Assembly (NCBI RefSeq): GCF_005518135.1
Contig: NZ_SULI01000009.1
Coordinates: 63,466 to 126,238, forward strand
Origin: Shimia litoralis
GTDB taxonomy: Bacteria > Pseudomonadota > Alphaproteobacteria > Rhodobacterales > Rhodobacteraceae
Reading direction: 5' to 3'
Length of the DNA stretch: 62,773 nt
Position numbers and translations under genes: made by a program. Positions within the stretch are counted from its first letter, which is position 1. Each line of letters starts with the position of its first letter. The notes under the pieces are model-generated. The model was not told where the DNA came from, ran no database searches, and saw only the letters and a program-made list of their open reading frames with translations. This document shows positions 35,536 to 42,785 of the stretch, piece after piece.

Positions 35536-36213
35536 CTAAATCTCCCGCGCAAACCAGCGAATCCGTCCAATGATATTAATCTCATCAGCGGTGCGTTCAT
35601 ACTCAGGGTAATGCTTGTTGTCGGAGATGACACGCACTGCCGGCGGGTCGCTGTTCGGCACGTGTTGTAGGCGCTTGGCGACGAGCCCCATGCCGTCATC
35701 GAGCACAAAGATGCCGGGAGGATTGGGAGAGCGCCTTGTCATGTCGACCAGAACCGTGTCGCCATCGAATAATGTCGGCTCCATGCTGTCGCCTTCGACG
35801 GTCATTATTCGCAACTGGGATGGCGAGGCTTTCAGCCCCTGTTTGATCCAGGACCTCCGGAAGTGGTAGGCGCGGCCTGGGGCTTCGTGCTCATCTAAGA
35901 CCACAGCGCCTCCGCCCATGGACGGTCGGACGCCAGCATGTGCGATGGCGACGAAGCTGTCGTCAGGGTTTTCGATGAAAGGGGACGCGCCTTCCACGCT
36001 TCCAATCCCATGAATGAGCCAGTCCAGCTCAACCTTCAGCACCCGGGAGACTTCCGTGAGACGGTCCAGCCCTGGGCGCGTCGAGCGCCCGCGCAGTATG
36101 TCATAGACAAAGGACCGGTTCACACCGGCCATTTCAGCAACATGCGCGGGGCTGAGCCCTAGCTGGTTCGCGCGAGCCTGCAGGCGATCCGCAAGCGTGT
36201 GGTGTTCGGTCAT
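35536..36213 (-). CDS. phage repressor (XRE HTH plus S24 peptidase)
   Basis: A 225-residue CI/LexA-type repressor. Seen: an XRE helix-turn-helix (LGLSPAHVAEMAGVNRSFVYDILRG, quoted in part) and a C-terminal S24 domain with the nucleophile Ser in VEGDSMEPTL and the catalytic Lys in GLVAKRLQH. It keeps the prophage silent and should self-cleave after RecA activation. The ATG at 36,213 has GGGGA upstream. It is divergent from the rightward early genes. Confidence 0.92.
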   Translation of the reverse strand: MTEHHTLADRLQARANQLGLSPAHVAEMAGVNRSFVYDILRGRSTRPGLDRLTEVSRVLKVELDWLIHGIGSVEGASPFIENPDDSFVAIAHAGVRPSMGGGAVVLDEHEAPGRAYHFRRSWIKQGLKASPSQLRIMTVEGDSMEPTLFDGDTVLVDMTRRSPNPPGIFVLDDGMGLVAKRLQHVPNSDPPAVRVISDNKHYPEYERTADEINIIGRIRWFAREI

Positions 36214-36232
36214 GTTATCCCCAGAAGGATGT

Positions 36233-36262
36233 GGATTAGATAGGATAAGATTGGATTGATCC
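36233..36262. promoter_or_regulatory. tandem-repeat operator between repressor and early genes
   Basis: Three tandem, imperfect repeats with an exact 10-base period: GGATTAGATA (36,233), GGATAAGATT (36,243), GGATTGATCC (36,253). They occupy the divergent gap between repressor (36,213) and early gene (36,322), the expected place of the immunity operator. Confidence 0.6.
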
Positions 36263-36321
36263 GACTTCGTCAAGGGGGTAGAACAAATTTAGAACATTTG
36301 GCGAGGGGAATCGGAGGAAAG

Positions 36322-37002
36322 ATGGAAATTGAAAAAGCATATTTTGCACTCTCCGAGATCCTTGAGCGCTGGTCGATTGCAGAAGATGACCTGATCTATC
36401 TTGCGGAAAACGACGAGGTGCGCCTCTCCATACGTGTGTTTGGACTGCCGCTGGAGTTTGGTGATTTCGAAGAGGACGTGGACGGGCGACCATTCCGCAT
36501 CCCGACAGATCGCTTGTCGTTCAGCGGTGTTGTGGACCTGCATGCGCGTGATGTCTTTCAGCTGTTTCGGTGTGGAGAGGCGCACATAGGAGAGTTCCGG
36601 TCTGTTCAGTCCGACTATGCGTCACTCTGGGGCTCTGTCGATGCCGTCTATGTTGTGATCGGTGACCTTTTGATGCGGCGTGATGAGCGCGATCGCTATG
36701 AAATCATGAAGGGATTCTCTACAGGTGGCCGCCTGGAGGAGCCGACATTCATCGTATCGCGCGACTATTCTGAGGTGCGCTGCAATGGCCACCGGTTTCA
36801 GCTTGGTCCCATTCAGGCCGCCGTCGTTCGTTCCCTACATCGAGCGGCTCAAGCTGGGCAGCCTTGGCAGAATGGCAAGAACATTCTGTCAGAAGCGCGC
36901 TCGCGAAGCCTGCGGATGTCGGATGTCTTCAAGTCGAAGGATAACTGGCGTGAGTTGATTCGCTCTGATCGTCGAGGCAACTACAGGCTCAACATCGAAT
37001 GA
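36322..37002 (+). CDS. first rightward early gene, unknown function
   Basis: A 226-residue protein starting MEIEKAYFALSEILERW after GGAGGAAAG. The N-terminal half is a mixed fold with DDLIYLAENDEVRLSIRVFG; the C-terminal part (QLGPIQAAVVRSLHRAAQAG, then GKNILSEARSRSLRMSDVFK) has a winged-helix-like feel. In its position next to the repressor it could be an early regulator, but nothing in the sequence proves it. Confidence 0.75.
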   Translation: MEIEKAYFALSEILERWSIAEDDLIYLAENDEVRLSIRVFGLPLEFGDFEEDVDGRPFRIPTDRLSFSGVVDLHARDVFQLFRCGEAHIGEFRSVQSDYASLWGSVDAVYVVIGDLLMRRDERDRYEIMKGFSTGGRLEEPTFIVSRDYSEVRCNGHRFQLGPIQAAVVRSLHRAAQAGQPWQNGKNILSEARSRSLRMSDVFKSKDNWRELIRSDRRGNYRLNIE

Positions 37003-37024
37003 TTCGATCTTCGGCCCCTCATGG

Positions 37025-37133
37025 TGGGGGATCGGAAGGGGATATGCTGGGGGATAGAGGGGGATGGTCATCCCCCTCTTTGCATTTTGGGCGTTGAATT
37101 TAAGGGATCCATCATCCCCTTTCGTATCCCCCA
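37025..37133. repeat. G-rich nested inverted repeat in prophage control region
   Basis: Outer arms of about 20 bases (37,025-37,043 and 37,114-37,133) match with one-base indel and substitution; nested inside is a perfect 11-base inverted repeat (37,056-37,066 and 37,069-37,079). GGGGGAT or its complement occurs about seven times in 110 bases. Confidence 0.75.
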
Positions 37134-37200
37134 TCGATCCTGACGACATCCCACAGATCAATTTTGCATCTTGGCTCCAAGAACTGAACTGGAGACCACG

Positions 37201-37410
37201 ATGCACGATAAGATTTGCTTCACGCAAAAGGAGCTCGCCCGACGTTGGACGCTGTCTCATCGCACACTTGAGCGGTGGCGGTGGGAGGGCAAGGGACCTG
37301 CCTTCATGAAAATCGGGGGGCGCGTCGTCTATCGGCTGGAAGACATCCTCAATCATGAGAAAGAGCAACTGCAGCTGAGTAACTGCATCCGCACCCCGAG
37401 GGTGTCGTGA
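37201..37410 (+). CDS. AlpA/excisionase-type helix-turn-helix protein
   Basis: A 69-residue winged-helix protein: CFTQKELARRWTLSHRTLER (helix-turn-helix) and GRVVYRLEDILNHEK, the usual pattern of phage excisionase/AlpA-like or MerR-like small DNA-binding proteins. The ATG at 37,201 follows GGAG; the frame is open 30 bases further up. It overlaps the next start by one base (TGATG). Confidence 0.8.
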   Translation: MHDKICFTQKELARRWTLSHRTLERWRWEGKGPAFMKIGGRVVYRLEDILNHEKEQLQLSNCIRTPRVS

Positions 37411-37718
37411 TGTCTGTGGCTGCCTCTGAAATCACGCTGATGGCGTGGGTTGATGTGGCCGAGCCCGGCGCGCGCCTCGTTTATCACCGCGGCTTTCTGG
37501 TGGTCGACACGACGCCCAATGTCTCGACACTCGGCAAACCTGCGCTTGAGGATCTGCGGGCCACGGCAAACGCAGCATACCGGCTTTCTGAGCTCGGACG
37601 CCTCCACCTTGTCCAGGAACGCCTCGGTCCGGACCGGTTCGCCTATCTCGCCATCGCCCGCCCGCACAAGGGCACCGTTTCCACCGCTTCAGTGAAGCAG
37701 CTGGCGGAAGCTGCCTGA
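37410..37718 (+). CDS. small phage protein, unknown
   Basis: A 102-residue protein starting MSVAASEITLMAWVDVAEPG with a C-terminal LAIARPHKGTVSTASVKQL. No domain recognised. It is coupled to the HTH gene by the TGATG overlap and lies 24 bases before the next early gene, so it belongs to the early operon. Confidence 0.65.
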   Translation: MSVAASEITLMAWVDVAEPGARLVYHRGFLVVDTTPNVSTLGKPALEDLRATANAAYRLSELGRLHLVQERLGPDRFAYLAIARPHKGTVSTASVKQLAEAA

Positions 37719-37742
37719 CCCATCCCTCGAAAAGGAGCCCCT

Positions 37743-38228
37743 ATGACTTATCCCGAAAACACCCCGAGCGTGGACGACATGCTCAACATGCCCACTGGCG
37801 AGCTGGCGCAGATGCCCGTGGACCTGCTGGCCGCCCTTCAAGGCGAGCTTGATCACGCGAGCAAACAACTGAAAGCCGCGACTGCCCGGTTCAACACCGC
37901 CCTTGAGGCGCGCTACGCCACCCGCGCTGCCGAGGCGCGGCGCGCCTGCGGTAAGGATACCGGCACGGTCCGCCTCGCCGATGGCGACTACACCGTGGTC
38001 GCCGATTTGCCCAAGCGCATCGACTGGAACCAGGAAAAGCTGGCGCAGATTGCCCGGAACATTGCCGACAGCGGCGAGGATCCAGCTGAGTTCATTGACA
38101 CCAAACTTACCGTCTCAGAACGCAAGTACGGGGCGTTGCCTGGCGCCTGGCGTGACGGTTTCGAGCCTGCGCGCACCGTGAAGGTGGGAGCACTGAAGAT
38201 CTCTCTCATAAAAGGAAACGCAGCATGA
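37743..38228 (+). CDS. early phage protein, unknown (coiled-coil N-terminus)
   Basis: A 161-residue protein with a strong AAAAGGAG site. Residues about 20-65 (LLAALQGELDHASKQLKAAT on) should form a helix or coiled coil; the C-terminal part (IDWNQEKLAQIARNIADSGE, then LTVSERKYGALPGAWRDGFE) resembles conserved proteins found before Sak4-like genes in alphaproteobacterial phages. Overlaps the next gene by 4 bases (ATGA). Confidence 0.7.
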   Translation: MTYPENTPSVDDMLNMPTGELAQMPVDLLAALQGELDHASKQLKAATARFNTALEARYATRAAEARRACGKDTGTVRLADGDYTVVADLPKRIDWNQEKLAQIARNIADSGEDPAEFIDTKLTVSERKYGALPGAWRDGFEPARTVKVGALKISLIKGNAA

Positions 38229-39073
38229 GCCTTCGCATTCTCTCCGCCGATGAGCGTCTGGCCGAGGCGCAGGGCAAAACGACTCTGGCCATCTTCGGTC
38301 CCAGCGGTGGTGGCAAAACAACCCTGCTGACCACCATGCCTGAAGAAAAGACCGTCTGCCTGGATTTCGAAGCAGGGCTCAAATCCGTCCAGAATTGGCG
38401 CGGGGACAGCCTGCCGATCCGTCGCTTCGCCGACGCCGTCGATATCGCCTGCATGATTGGAGGTGCCAACCCCGCCGCGCAGCCCGATGAGCATTTTTCC
38501 GAGGCGCATTACGCGCATCTGCGCGCGCAGCACCCCGAACTTGCAGCGCGCCTGGATGCCAAAAGCATCGTCTTTGTCGACAGCATCACAGATCTGACCC
38601 GTCAGGCGATGGCCTGGGCCAAGACCCGGCCAGAGGCGCTGTCGGAACGCACCGGCAAGCCGGACACGCGGGGGGCTTATGGGCTGCTGGCCCGAGAAGT
38701 CATCGGGCTCCTGAAGCATCTGCAGCATGCACCCGGTAAAACGGTGATTTTCGTCGGCATCCTCGAGCGGCTGACCGATGAGATGAACCGTACCATCTGG
38801 CAGCCGCAGATGGAGGGCGGCAAGGCCGCGCGCGAGCTGCCGGGCATCGTCGATCAGGTGATGACGCTGAGCCTGTTCAGCCGGGAAGAGGCGCCCGACG
38901 GAGGCGTTACATGGCGCCATGATCCGGACAAGGGCCAGGAGCGCCGCCTTGTCTGCCGTTCCGGCAATCCCTGGGGCCTGCCCGCCAAGGACCGCTCTGG
39001 ACGCCTCGACATGACCGAGCCGCCTGACCTGGGCGCGCTTCTCTCCAAAATCAATCAACCCCTGAAAGGATAA
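38225..39073 (+). CDS. Sak4-like recombination ATPase
   Basis: A 282-residue AAA/RecA-fold protein of the phage nucleotide-binding (Sak4-like, AAA_24) group. Seen: Walker A FGPSGGGKTTLL near residue 26, Walker B SIVFVDSITDL, and a C-terminal VGILERLTDEMNRT. Sak4 proteins are RecA-related and act with a phage ssDNA-binding protein in strand annealing; the next gene would be that partner. Coupled to the previous gene by ATGA. Confidence 0.85.
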   Translation: MSLRILSADERLAEAQGKTTLAIFGPSGGGKTTLLTTMPEEKTVCLDFEAGLKSVQNWRGDSLPIRRFADAVDIACMIGGANPAAQPDEHFSEAHYAHLRAQHPELAARLDAKSIVFVDSITDLTRQAMAWAKTRPEALSERTGKPDTRGAYGLLAREVIGLLKHLQHAPGKTVIFVGILERLTDEMNRTIWQPQMEGGKAARELPGIVDQVMTLSLFSREEAPDGGVTWRHDPDKGQERRLVCRSGNPWGLPAKDRSGRLDMTEPPDLGALLSKINQPLKG

Positions 39074-39077
39074 TCCG

Positions 39078-39806
39078 ATGACCTTTGACATGAATGATGT
39101 GGCGCCGCAGCAATCCGGCGATCTGATCCCTGACGGCACCTTCGCCAAGGTGACCATGTCCATCCGCAAAGGCGGCGTGGACGGCATGAGTGAGGTCGAT
39201 CGTGGCCTCCTCAAACCCTCGAACCAGCCCGGAAGCGATGTGCGGATGGTGGATGCGGAGTTCACGGTGGCCGAGGGGCCATTTGCCCGGCGCAAATTCT
39301 GGCAGAATTTCACAGTGCAGGGCGGCAAGCTTGACGAGCAGGGCCAGTCTGTTGGCTGGAAAATCTCGAAAAGCCAATTCCGCGCGATGATCGACAGCGC
39401 GCTTGGGCTGAACCCGGAAGACATGAGTGACGCTGCCAAGGCGAAACGCGTGCTGCGGGGTCTTGCCGATCTCGATGGCATCACCTTCGTGGCCAAGATC
39501 CAGGTCGAGCCAAACCGGAATCCGGCCTACAAGGACGCCAACAAGCTCGACCATGTGATCCTGCCCACCGCGCCAGAATGGCAAAAGCTCATGGCAGGGG
39601 AACAGGTCCCGGCGCAGCCCTCGAACCGTCCACGCCCTGCAGCTGCGGCACCAGCATCTGCAGCGCCGGCTTGGGGACAATCGCAGTCTGCCAGCAGTGC
39701 GTCGACCCCTGCATGGTCGACCGGGTCATCTCAATCCAGCGGTCAGTCTGCGGCACCTTCTGAAGCAGCCAAACCCGCTGGTGGACCTGCCTGGTTGAAC
39801 CCGTGA
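39078..39806 (+). CDS. ssDNA-binding-like phage protein
   Basis: A 242-residue protein. The first 170 residues form a beta-rich domain (IPDGTFAKVTMSIRKGG, FARRKFWQNFTVQGG, LDGITFVAKIQVEPN) and the rest is a low-complexity Pro/Ala/Ser/Gln tail ending PAGGPAWLNP. A structured domain followed by a flexible tail with a conserved end is typical of ssDNA-binding proteins. Position right after a Sak4-like gene supports this. Not proven by any specific motif. Confidence 0.6.
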   Translation: MTFDMNDVAPQQSGDLIPDGTFAKVTMSIRKGGVDGMSEVDRGLLKPSNQPGSDVRMVDAEFTVAEGPFARRKFWQNFTVQGGKLDEQGQSVGWKISKSQFRAMIDSALGLNPEDMSDAAKAKRVLRGLADLDGITFVAKIQVEPNRNPAYKDANKLDHVILPTAPEWQKLMAGEQVPAQPSNRPRPAAAAPASAAPAWGQSQSASSASTPAWSTGSSQSSGQSAAPSEAAKPAGGPAWLNP

Positions 39807-40036
39807 GCCCGGATGACTGGCAGACGCATGTCACCACGGAAGCGGCTTTTGCCATGGGGCGTTGGTTGGAAGCGCGGGGGCGGCTTGACCGCCCCATCGC
39901 CAGCCTCACGCGAAAGGATCTCGAATGCATGGCGTCAAACGCGATCAGCCGCTTCATCGTGCTGGCCTCGGAGCGGCGGACACAAGCGCCCGAGCCGGAG
40001 GAACGCGCAGCACTCGACCTGCTGCTCATGGGGTGA
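39803..40036 (+). CDS. small phage protein, unknown
   Basis: A 77-residue helical protein starting GTG at 39,803 in a 4-base overlap with the previous stop (MSPDDWQTHVTTEAAFAMGR). Its stop in turn overlaps the GTG of the next gene. No recognised domain. Confidence 0.65.
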   Translation: MSPDDWQTHVTTEAAFAMGRWLEARGRLDRPIASLTRKDLECMASNAISRFIVLASERRTQAPEPEERAALDLLLMG

Positions 40037-40401
40037 GCCGGGCAAGTCTAGCTCGCCGCATGCCCTGCGCAATCTGCGGCCGGGAAGCCCGGGGCTTCGG
40101 CTTCTGCCACCAACTGCGATGGGACCGCAATCCCCATCACCGATTTTGTTCGATGTCCTGCCTCACAGTGGGCAGCGCCATTGCCCGGAGGAATTTTGGA
40201 ATGATTGACAAGACCGACATGGAAATCCGCGCAATCCGCGAGGCGCGGCGCGATCTGGCTGAGGCGCTGACGGAGATGGGGCTGATGGAGGCCTTCTTCG
40301 ACCGCTCGGCCGAGGACATCGATCGGCTGATCGAGGCCTGCGTGGACGGGTTTCAGGGGGCGATGCAGCGCCAGTCTGACGCCGGCCAAATACCGTTTTG
40401 A
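40033..40401 (+). CDS. DUF6511-like protein with zinc-finger-like cysteines
   Basis: A 122-residue protein. Seen: MPCAICGREARGFGFCHQ followed by HHRFCSMSC, giving several Cys/His pairs that could bind zinc, and a helical C-terminus (RDLAEALTEMGLMEAFFDRS, EDIDRLIEACVDGF) that I associate with DUF6511. It starts GTG at 40,033 (GTGA overlap) rather than the upstream ATG, because the upstream part overlaps a real gene. Probable small DNA- or protein-binding factor. Confidence 0.7.
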   Translation: MSRASLARRMPCAICGREARGFGFCHQLRWDRNPHHRFCSMSCLTVGSAIARRNFGMIDKTDMEIRAIREARRDLAEALTEMGLMEAFFDRSAEDIDRLIEACVDGFQGAMQRQSDAGQIPF

Positions 40402-40411
40402 GGATACGACG

Positions 40412-41185
40412 ATGCTCGACCTGAACCACAAATCTGGCTTCGTCTATGGGCGGAGAAGCACTGCCCCTGTGCCACTCGGGGCGAGGATCAATGCCCATAT
40501 CGATGCCGCCCTTGTAGCCGAACGCGATGCCCAACGTCCCCGCGATTATCTTGGCGCCAGCCGTATCGGTGAACCCTGTGCGCGTCGGCTGGTCTATGAG
40601 TTCACCAAGACCCCCGTTGATCCCGGCAAGGAATTCGCGGGGCAGACATTACGCATCTTCGAGGCAGGCCATGTCTTTGAGGATTTGGCCATCCGGTGGC
40701 TGCGGGCGGCTGGGTTCGATCTGCGCACAGAAAAGCGCGGTGGTGGTCAATTTGGTTTTGAGACCGCGGGTGGGCGCATCCGTGGCCATGTCGACGGGGT
40801 CATCGTTGGCGGCCACAACGTTGAAATTTCCTGGCCGGTGCTTTGGGAGCACAAGGCGCTCAAAGCCTCAAGCTGGAACGACACTGCCCGAAAGGGCGTG
40901 CGGGTCTCGAAACCAGTTTATTTCGCGCAGATGCAGATTTACATGGCCTACATGGCGCTTGATGGCGCGCTGTTCACTGCGTTGAACAAGGACACCTGCG
41001 AGCTTTACCACGAATATGTGCCGTTTGACGCCGCTGAGGCACAGGCGCTCTCGGATAAGGCTGTCCAGGTTCTGCGCGCGGCCGATGCAGGTGATCTGCT
41101 GCCGCGGATCGCATCCCATGCCGATTTCTACCTTTGCCGCTTCTGTCCCTTCAGTGCGCGCTGCTGGTCGGAGGGTCAGCGATGA
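40412..41185 (+). CDS. Cas4-like Fe-S PD-(D/E)XK nuclease
   Basis: A 257-residue nuclease with RecB/Cas4 hallmarks. Seen: a first Cys at 56 (EPCARRLVYE), the catalytic Asp in GHVDGVIVG, the ExK pair in LWEHKALKASSW, Gln/Tyr in YFAQMQIYM, and three C-terminal Cys at 242, 245 and 251 (CRFCPFSARC). One N-terminal and three C-terminal Cys is the four-Cys cluster of Cas4, AddB and related exonucleases, so a 4Fe-4S cluster is expected. It likely resects DNA ends in phage recombination. Confidence 0.85.
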   Translation: MLDLNHKSGFVYGRRSTAPVPLGARINAHIDAALVAERDAQRPRDYLGASRIGEPCARRLVYEFTKTPVDPGKEFAGQTLRIFEAGHVFEDLAIRWLRAAGFDLRTEKRGGGQFGFETAGGRIRGHVDGVIVGGHNVEISWPVLWEHKALKASSWNDTARKGVRVSKPVYFAQMQIYMAYMALDGALFTALNKDTCELYHEYVPFDAAEAQALSDKAVQVLRAADAGDLLPRIASHADFYLCRFCPFSARCWSEGQR

Positions 41186-42465
41186 GCATAACCGTGTCAG
41201 AGGCGCAAGCGAAGGCCATTTCCACAATTCGGGACTGGTATCTCAACCGCCGGCATCAGCAGCAGATCCTGCGGGTGTTTGGGTATGCCGGGACCGGAAA
41301 AACCACGATCACGAACTTGGCCATGCAGGCACTCGGCCTGGAGCCGATGACCCCGGGCGGTCTTGGCGGCGTGCTCTTCGCCGCCTTCACCGGCAAGGCG
41401 GTCCTTGTGATGACGCGCAAGGGCACGCCGGCGCAGACTATTCATAGCCTGATCTATCGCGTGTCCGAGGCAACGCCGGAGGAGATCGAGCGTGTGACCG
41501 CGGAACTGGCGGCGCTTGAGCGCGACCTACCGCGCATGGCGCCGGCGGAGCGTGGCTTTGCTCAAGCGCAAATCGCGCAGCTGAAGCTTCGGCTCGACCA
41601 CATCCATGAGCCGCAATTTGTTCTGAATCCGCAATCGGACCTGCGCGATGCCGATCTCTTGGTGCTCGACGAGGTATCGATGGTCGGCCGACAGATGGCC
41701 GAGGACCTACTGGCCTTTGGCAAGCCCATTCTCGTCCTCGGCGATCCCGGGCAGTTGCCACCTGTCGGTGAGGAAAGTTTTTTCACCGATGCTGAGCCGG
41801 ACGTCATGCTGACGGAAATCCATCGTCAGGCTGCGGATAGCCCGATCCTGCGGCTGGCCACCATGACACGGCGCGGTGAGTCCATCCCATTCGGCGCCTT
41901 CGACGAGAATGTCTGGAAGATGTCACAACGCGACGTGATGCCGGGACAGCTGCTCAACGGGGGGCAGGTCATCTGCGGTAAGAACGCGACGCGCCGCCGT
42001 CTCAATATGGCCATGAAGCAAGCCGCCGGTTTTGGCACGGACTACCCCACGGGGGCGGGCGAAAAGATCATCTGCCTGCGCAATCGTAACGATCTCGGCC
42101 TAATCAATGGGATGTTCCTGACGCTCACCGACGTGCGGGCTCATCCGCACAATCCGCGGGCATTTCGTGCCGAAGTCCAGACCGAGGACGGGCTCGCGAT
42201 CCCGGGCGAGCAGGAGTTCTGGCGCGGTGAATACGATGACCATGTTCTCTTCGACCCAAACCGTAACCGCCATGAATGGGCAACGCGCCGTGGTCTGATC
42301 GAGAGCAGCTGGGGCTACGCGATCACCTGTCACAAGGCCCAAGGATCCTCCTTCGGCACGGTGGTTGTCTTTGACGAAGGCTTCGGTCGCAGCGCCGAGG
42401 ATTACAACCGCTGGCTCTATACCGCCATCACCCGGGCCGAACATGGCCTGCTGATCTTGTCATGA
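41182..42465 (+). CDS. RecD/Dda-like SF1 DNA helicase
   Basis: A 427-residue SF1B-type 5'-3' helicase. Seen: Walker A GYAGTGKTTI, FTGKAVLVMTRKG (motif Ia), Walker B LLVLDEVSMVG, motif III LGDPGQLPPVG, and C-terminal UvrD_C_2 motifs YAITCHKAQGSSF and LYTAITRAEHGL. The ATG at 41,182 overlaps the nuclease stop (ATGA), so a nuclease-helicase pair is encoded in tandem, an arrangement known from RecB/AddAB-like partners. Confidence 0.92.
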   Translation: MSITVSEAQAKAISTIRDWYLNRRHQQQILRVFGYAGTGKTTITNLAMQALGLEPMTPGGLGGVLFAAFTGKAVLVMTRKGTPAQTIHSLIYRVSEATPEEIERVTAELAALERDLPRMAPAERGFAQAQIAQLKLRLDHIHEPQFVLNPQSDLRDADLLVLDEVSMVGRQMAEDLLAFGKPILVLGDPGQLPPVGEESFFTDAEPDVMLTEIHRQAADSPILRLATMTRRGESIPFGAFDENVWKMSQRDVMPGQLLNGGQVICGKNATRRRLNMAMKQAAGFGTDYPTGAGEKIICLRNRNDLGLINGMFLTLTDVRAHPHNPRAFRAEVQTEDGLAIPGEQEFWRGEYDDHVLFDPNRNRHEWATRRGLIESSWGYAITCHKAQGSSFGTVVVFDEGFGRSAEDYNRWLYTAITRAEHGLLILS

Positions 42466-42479
42466 AAGGAGTGTCTCAA

Positions 42480-42785
42480 ATGCAAAAGCCATCACGCGAT
42501 CCGCGTTCGCCAGCAGAACAAGAGGCGAGTCTGCAAGCCATCGCCACCCGAACCGGTACCTCTGTCGAAGAATTGTGCCGACTTGAACAGGCCTTGCGAG
42601 AGATTCCCATCAATCGCTACCTCGAAGGGTGTTTTGGCGAAAACCACGGAGCGTTTTACGATCCGCGCGAGGACCTCTGGATTGTTCCCAACCACGCGCA
42701 TGATGGGCCTGGGTTTGCGTTCACCGCAATCCGGAGCGACCGCAGCTGGTTTGCTGGCGTTGTTCCCCCGGGGGCATTCCAATGA
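42480..42785 (+). CDS. small phage protein, unknown
   Basis: A 101-residue protein starting MQKPSRDPRSPAEQEASL after AAAGGAG; an in-frame ATG at 42,462 in ATGA overlap with the helicase is the alternative. The middle (IPINRYLEGCFGENHGAFYD) and C-terminus (GFAFTAIRSDRSWFAGVVPP) show no known domain. It overlaps the primase start by 4 bases. Confidence 0.65.
   Translation: MQKPSRDPRSPAEQEASLQAIATRTGTSVEELCRLEQALREIPINRYLEGCFGENHGAFYDPREDLWIVPNHAHDGPGFAFTAIRSDRSWFAGVVPPGAFQ

Noticed and set aside
36253-36284. TGATCC followed by TAGAAC as another RpoE promoter
   Set aside because: The spacer is 16, not 18, and the site lies in the phage operator repeats.
37988-39496. A 502-codon antisense frame
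   Set aside because: It lies opposite two well-supported phage genes with family motifs and strong coupling; high-GC codon use produces such mirror frames.
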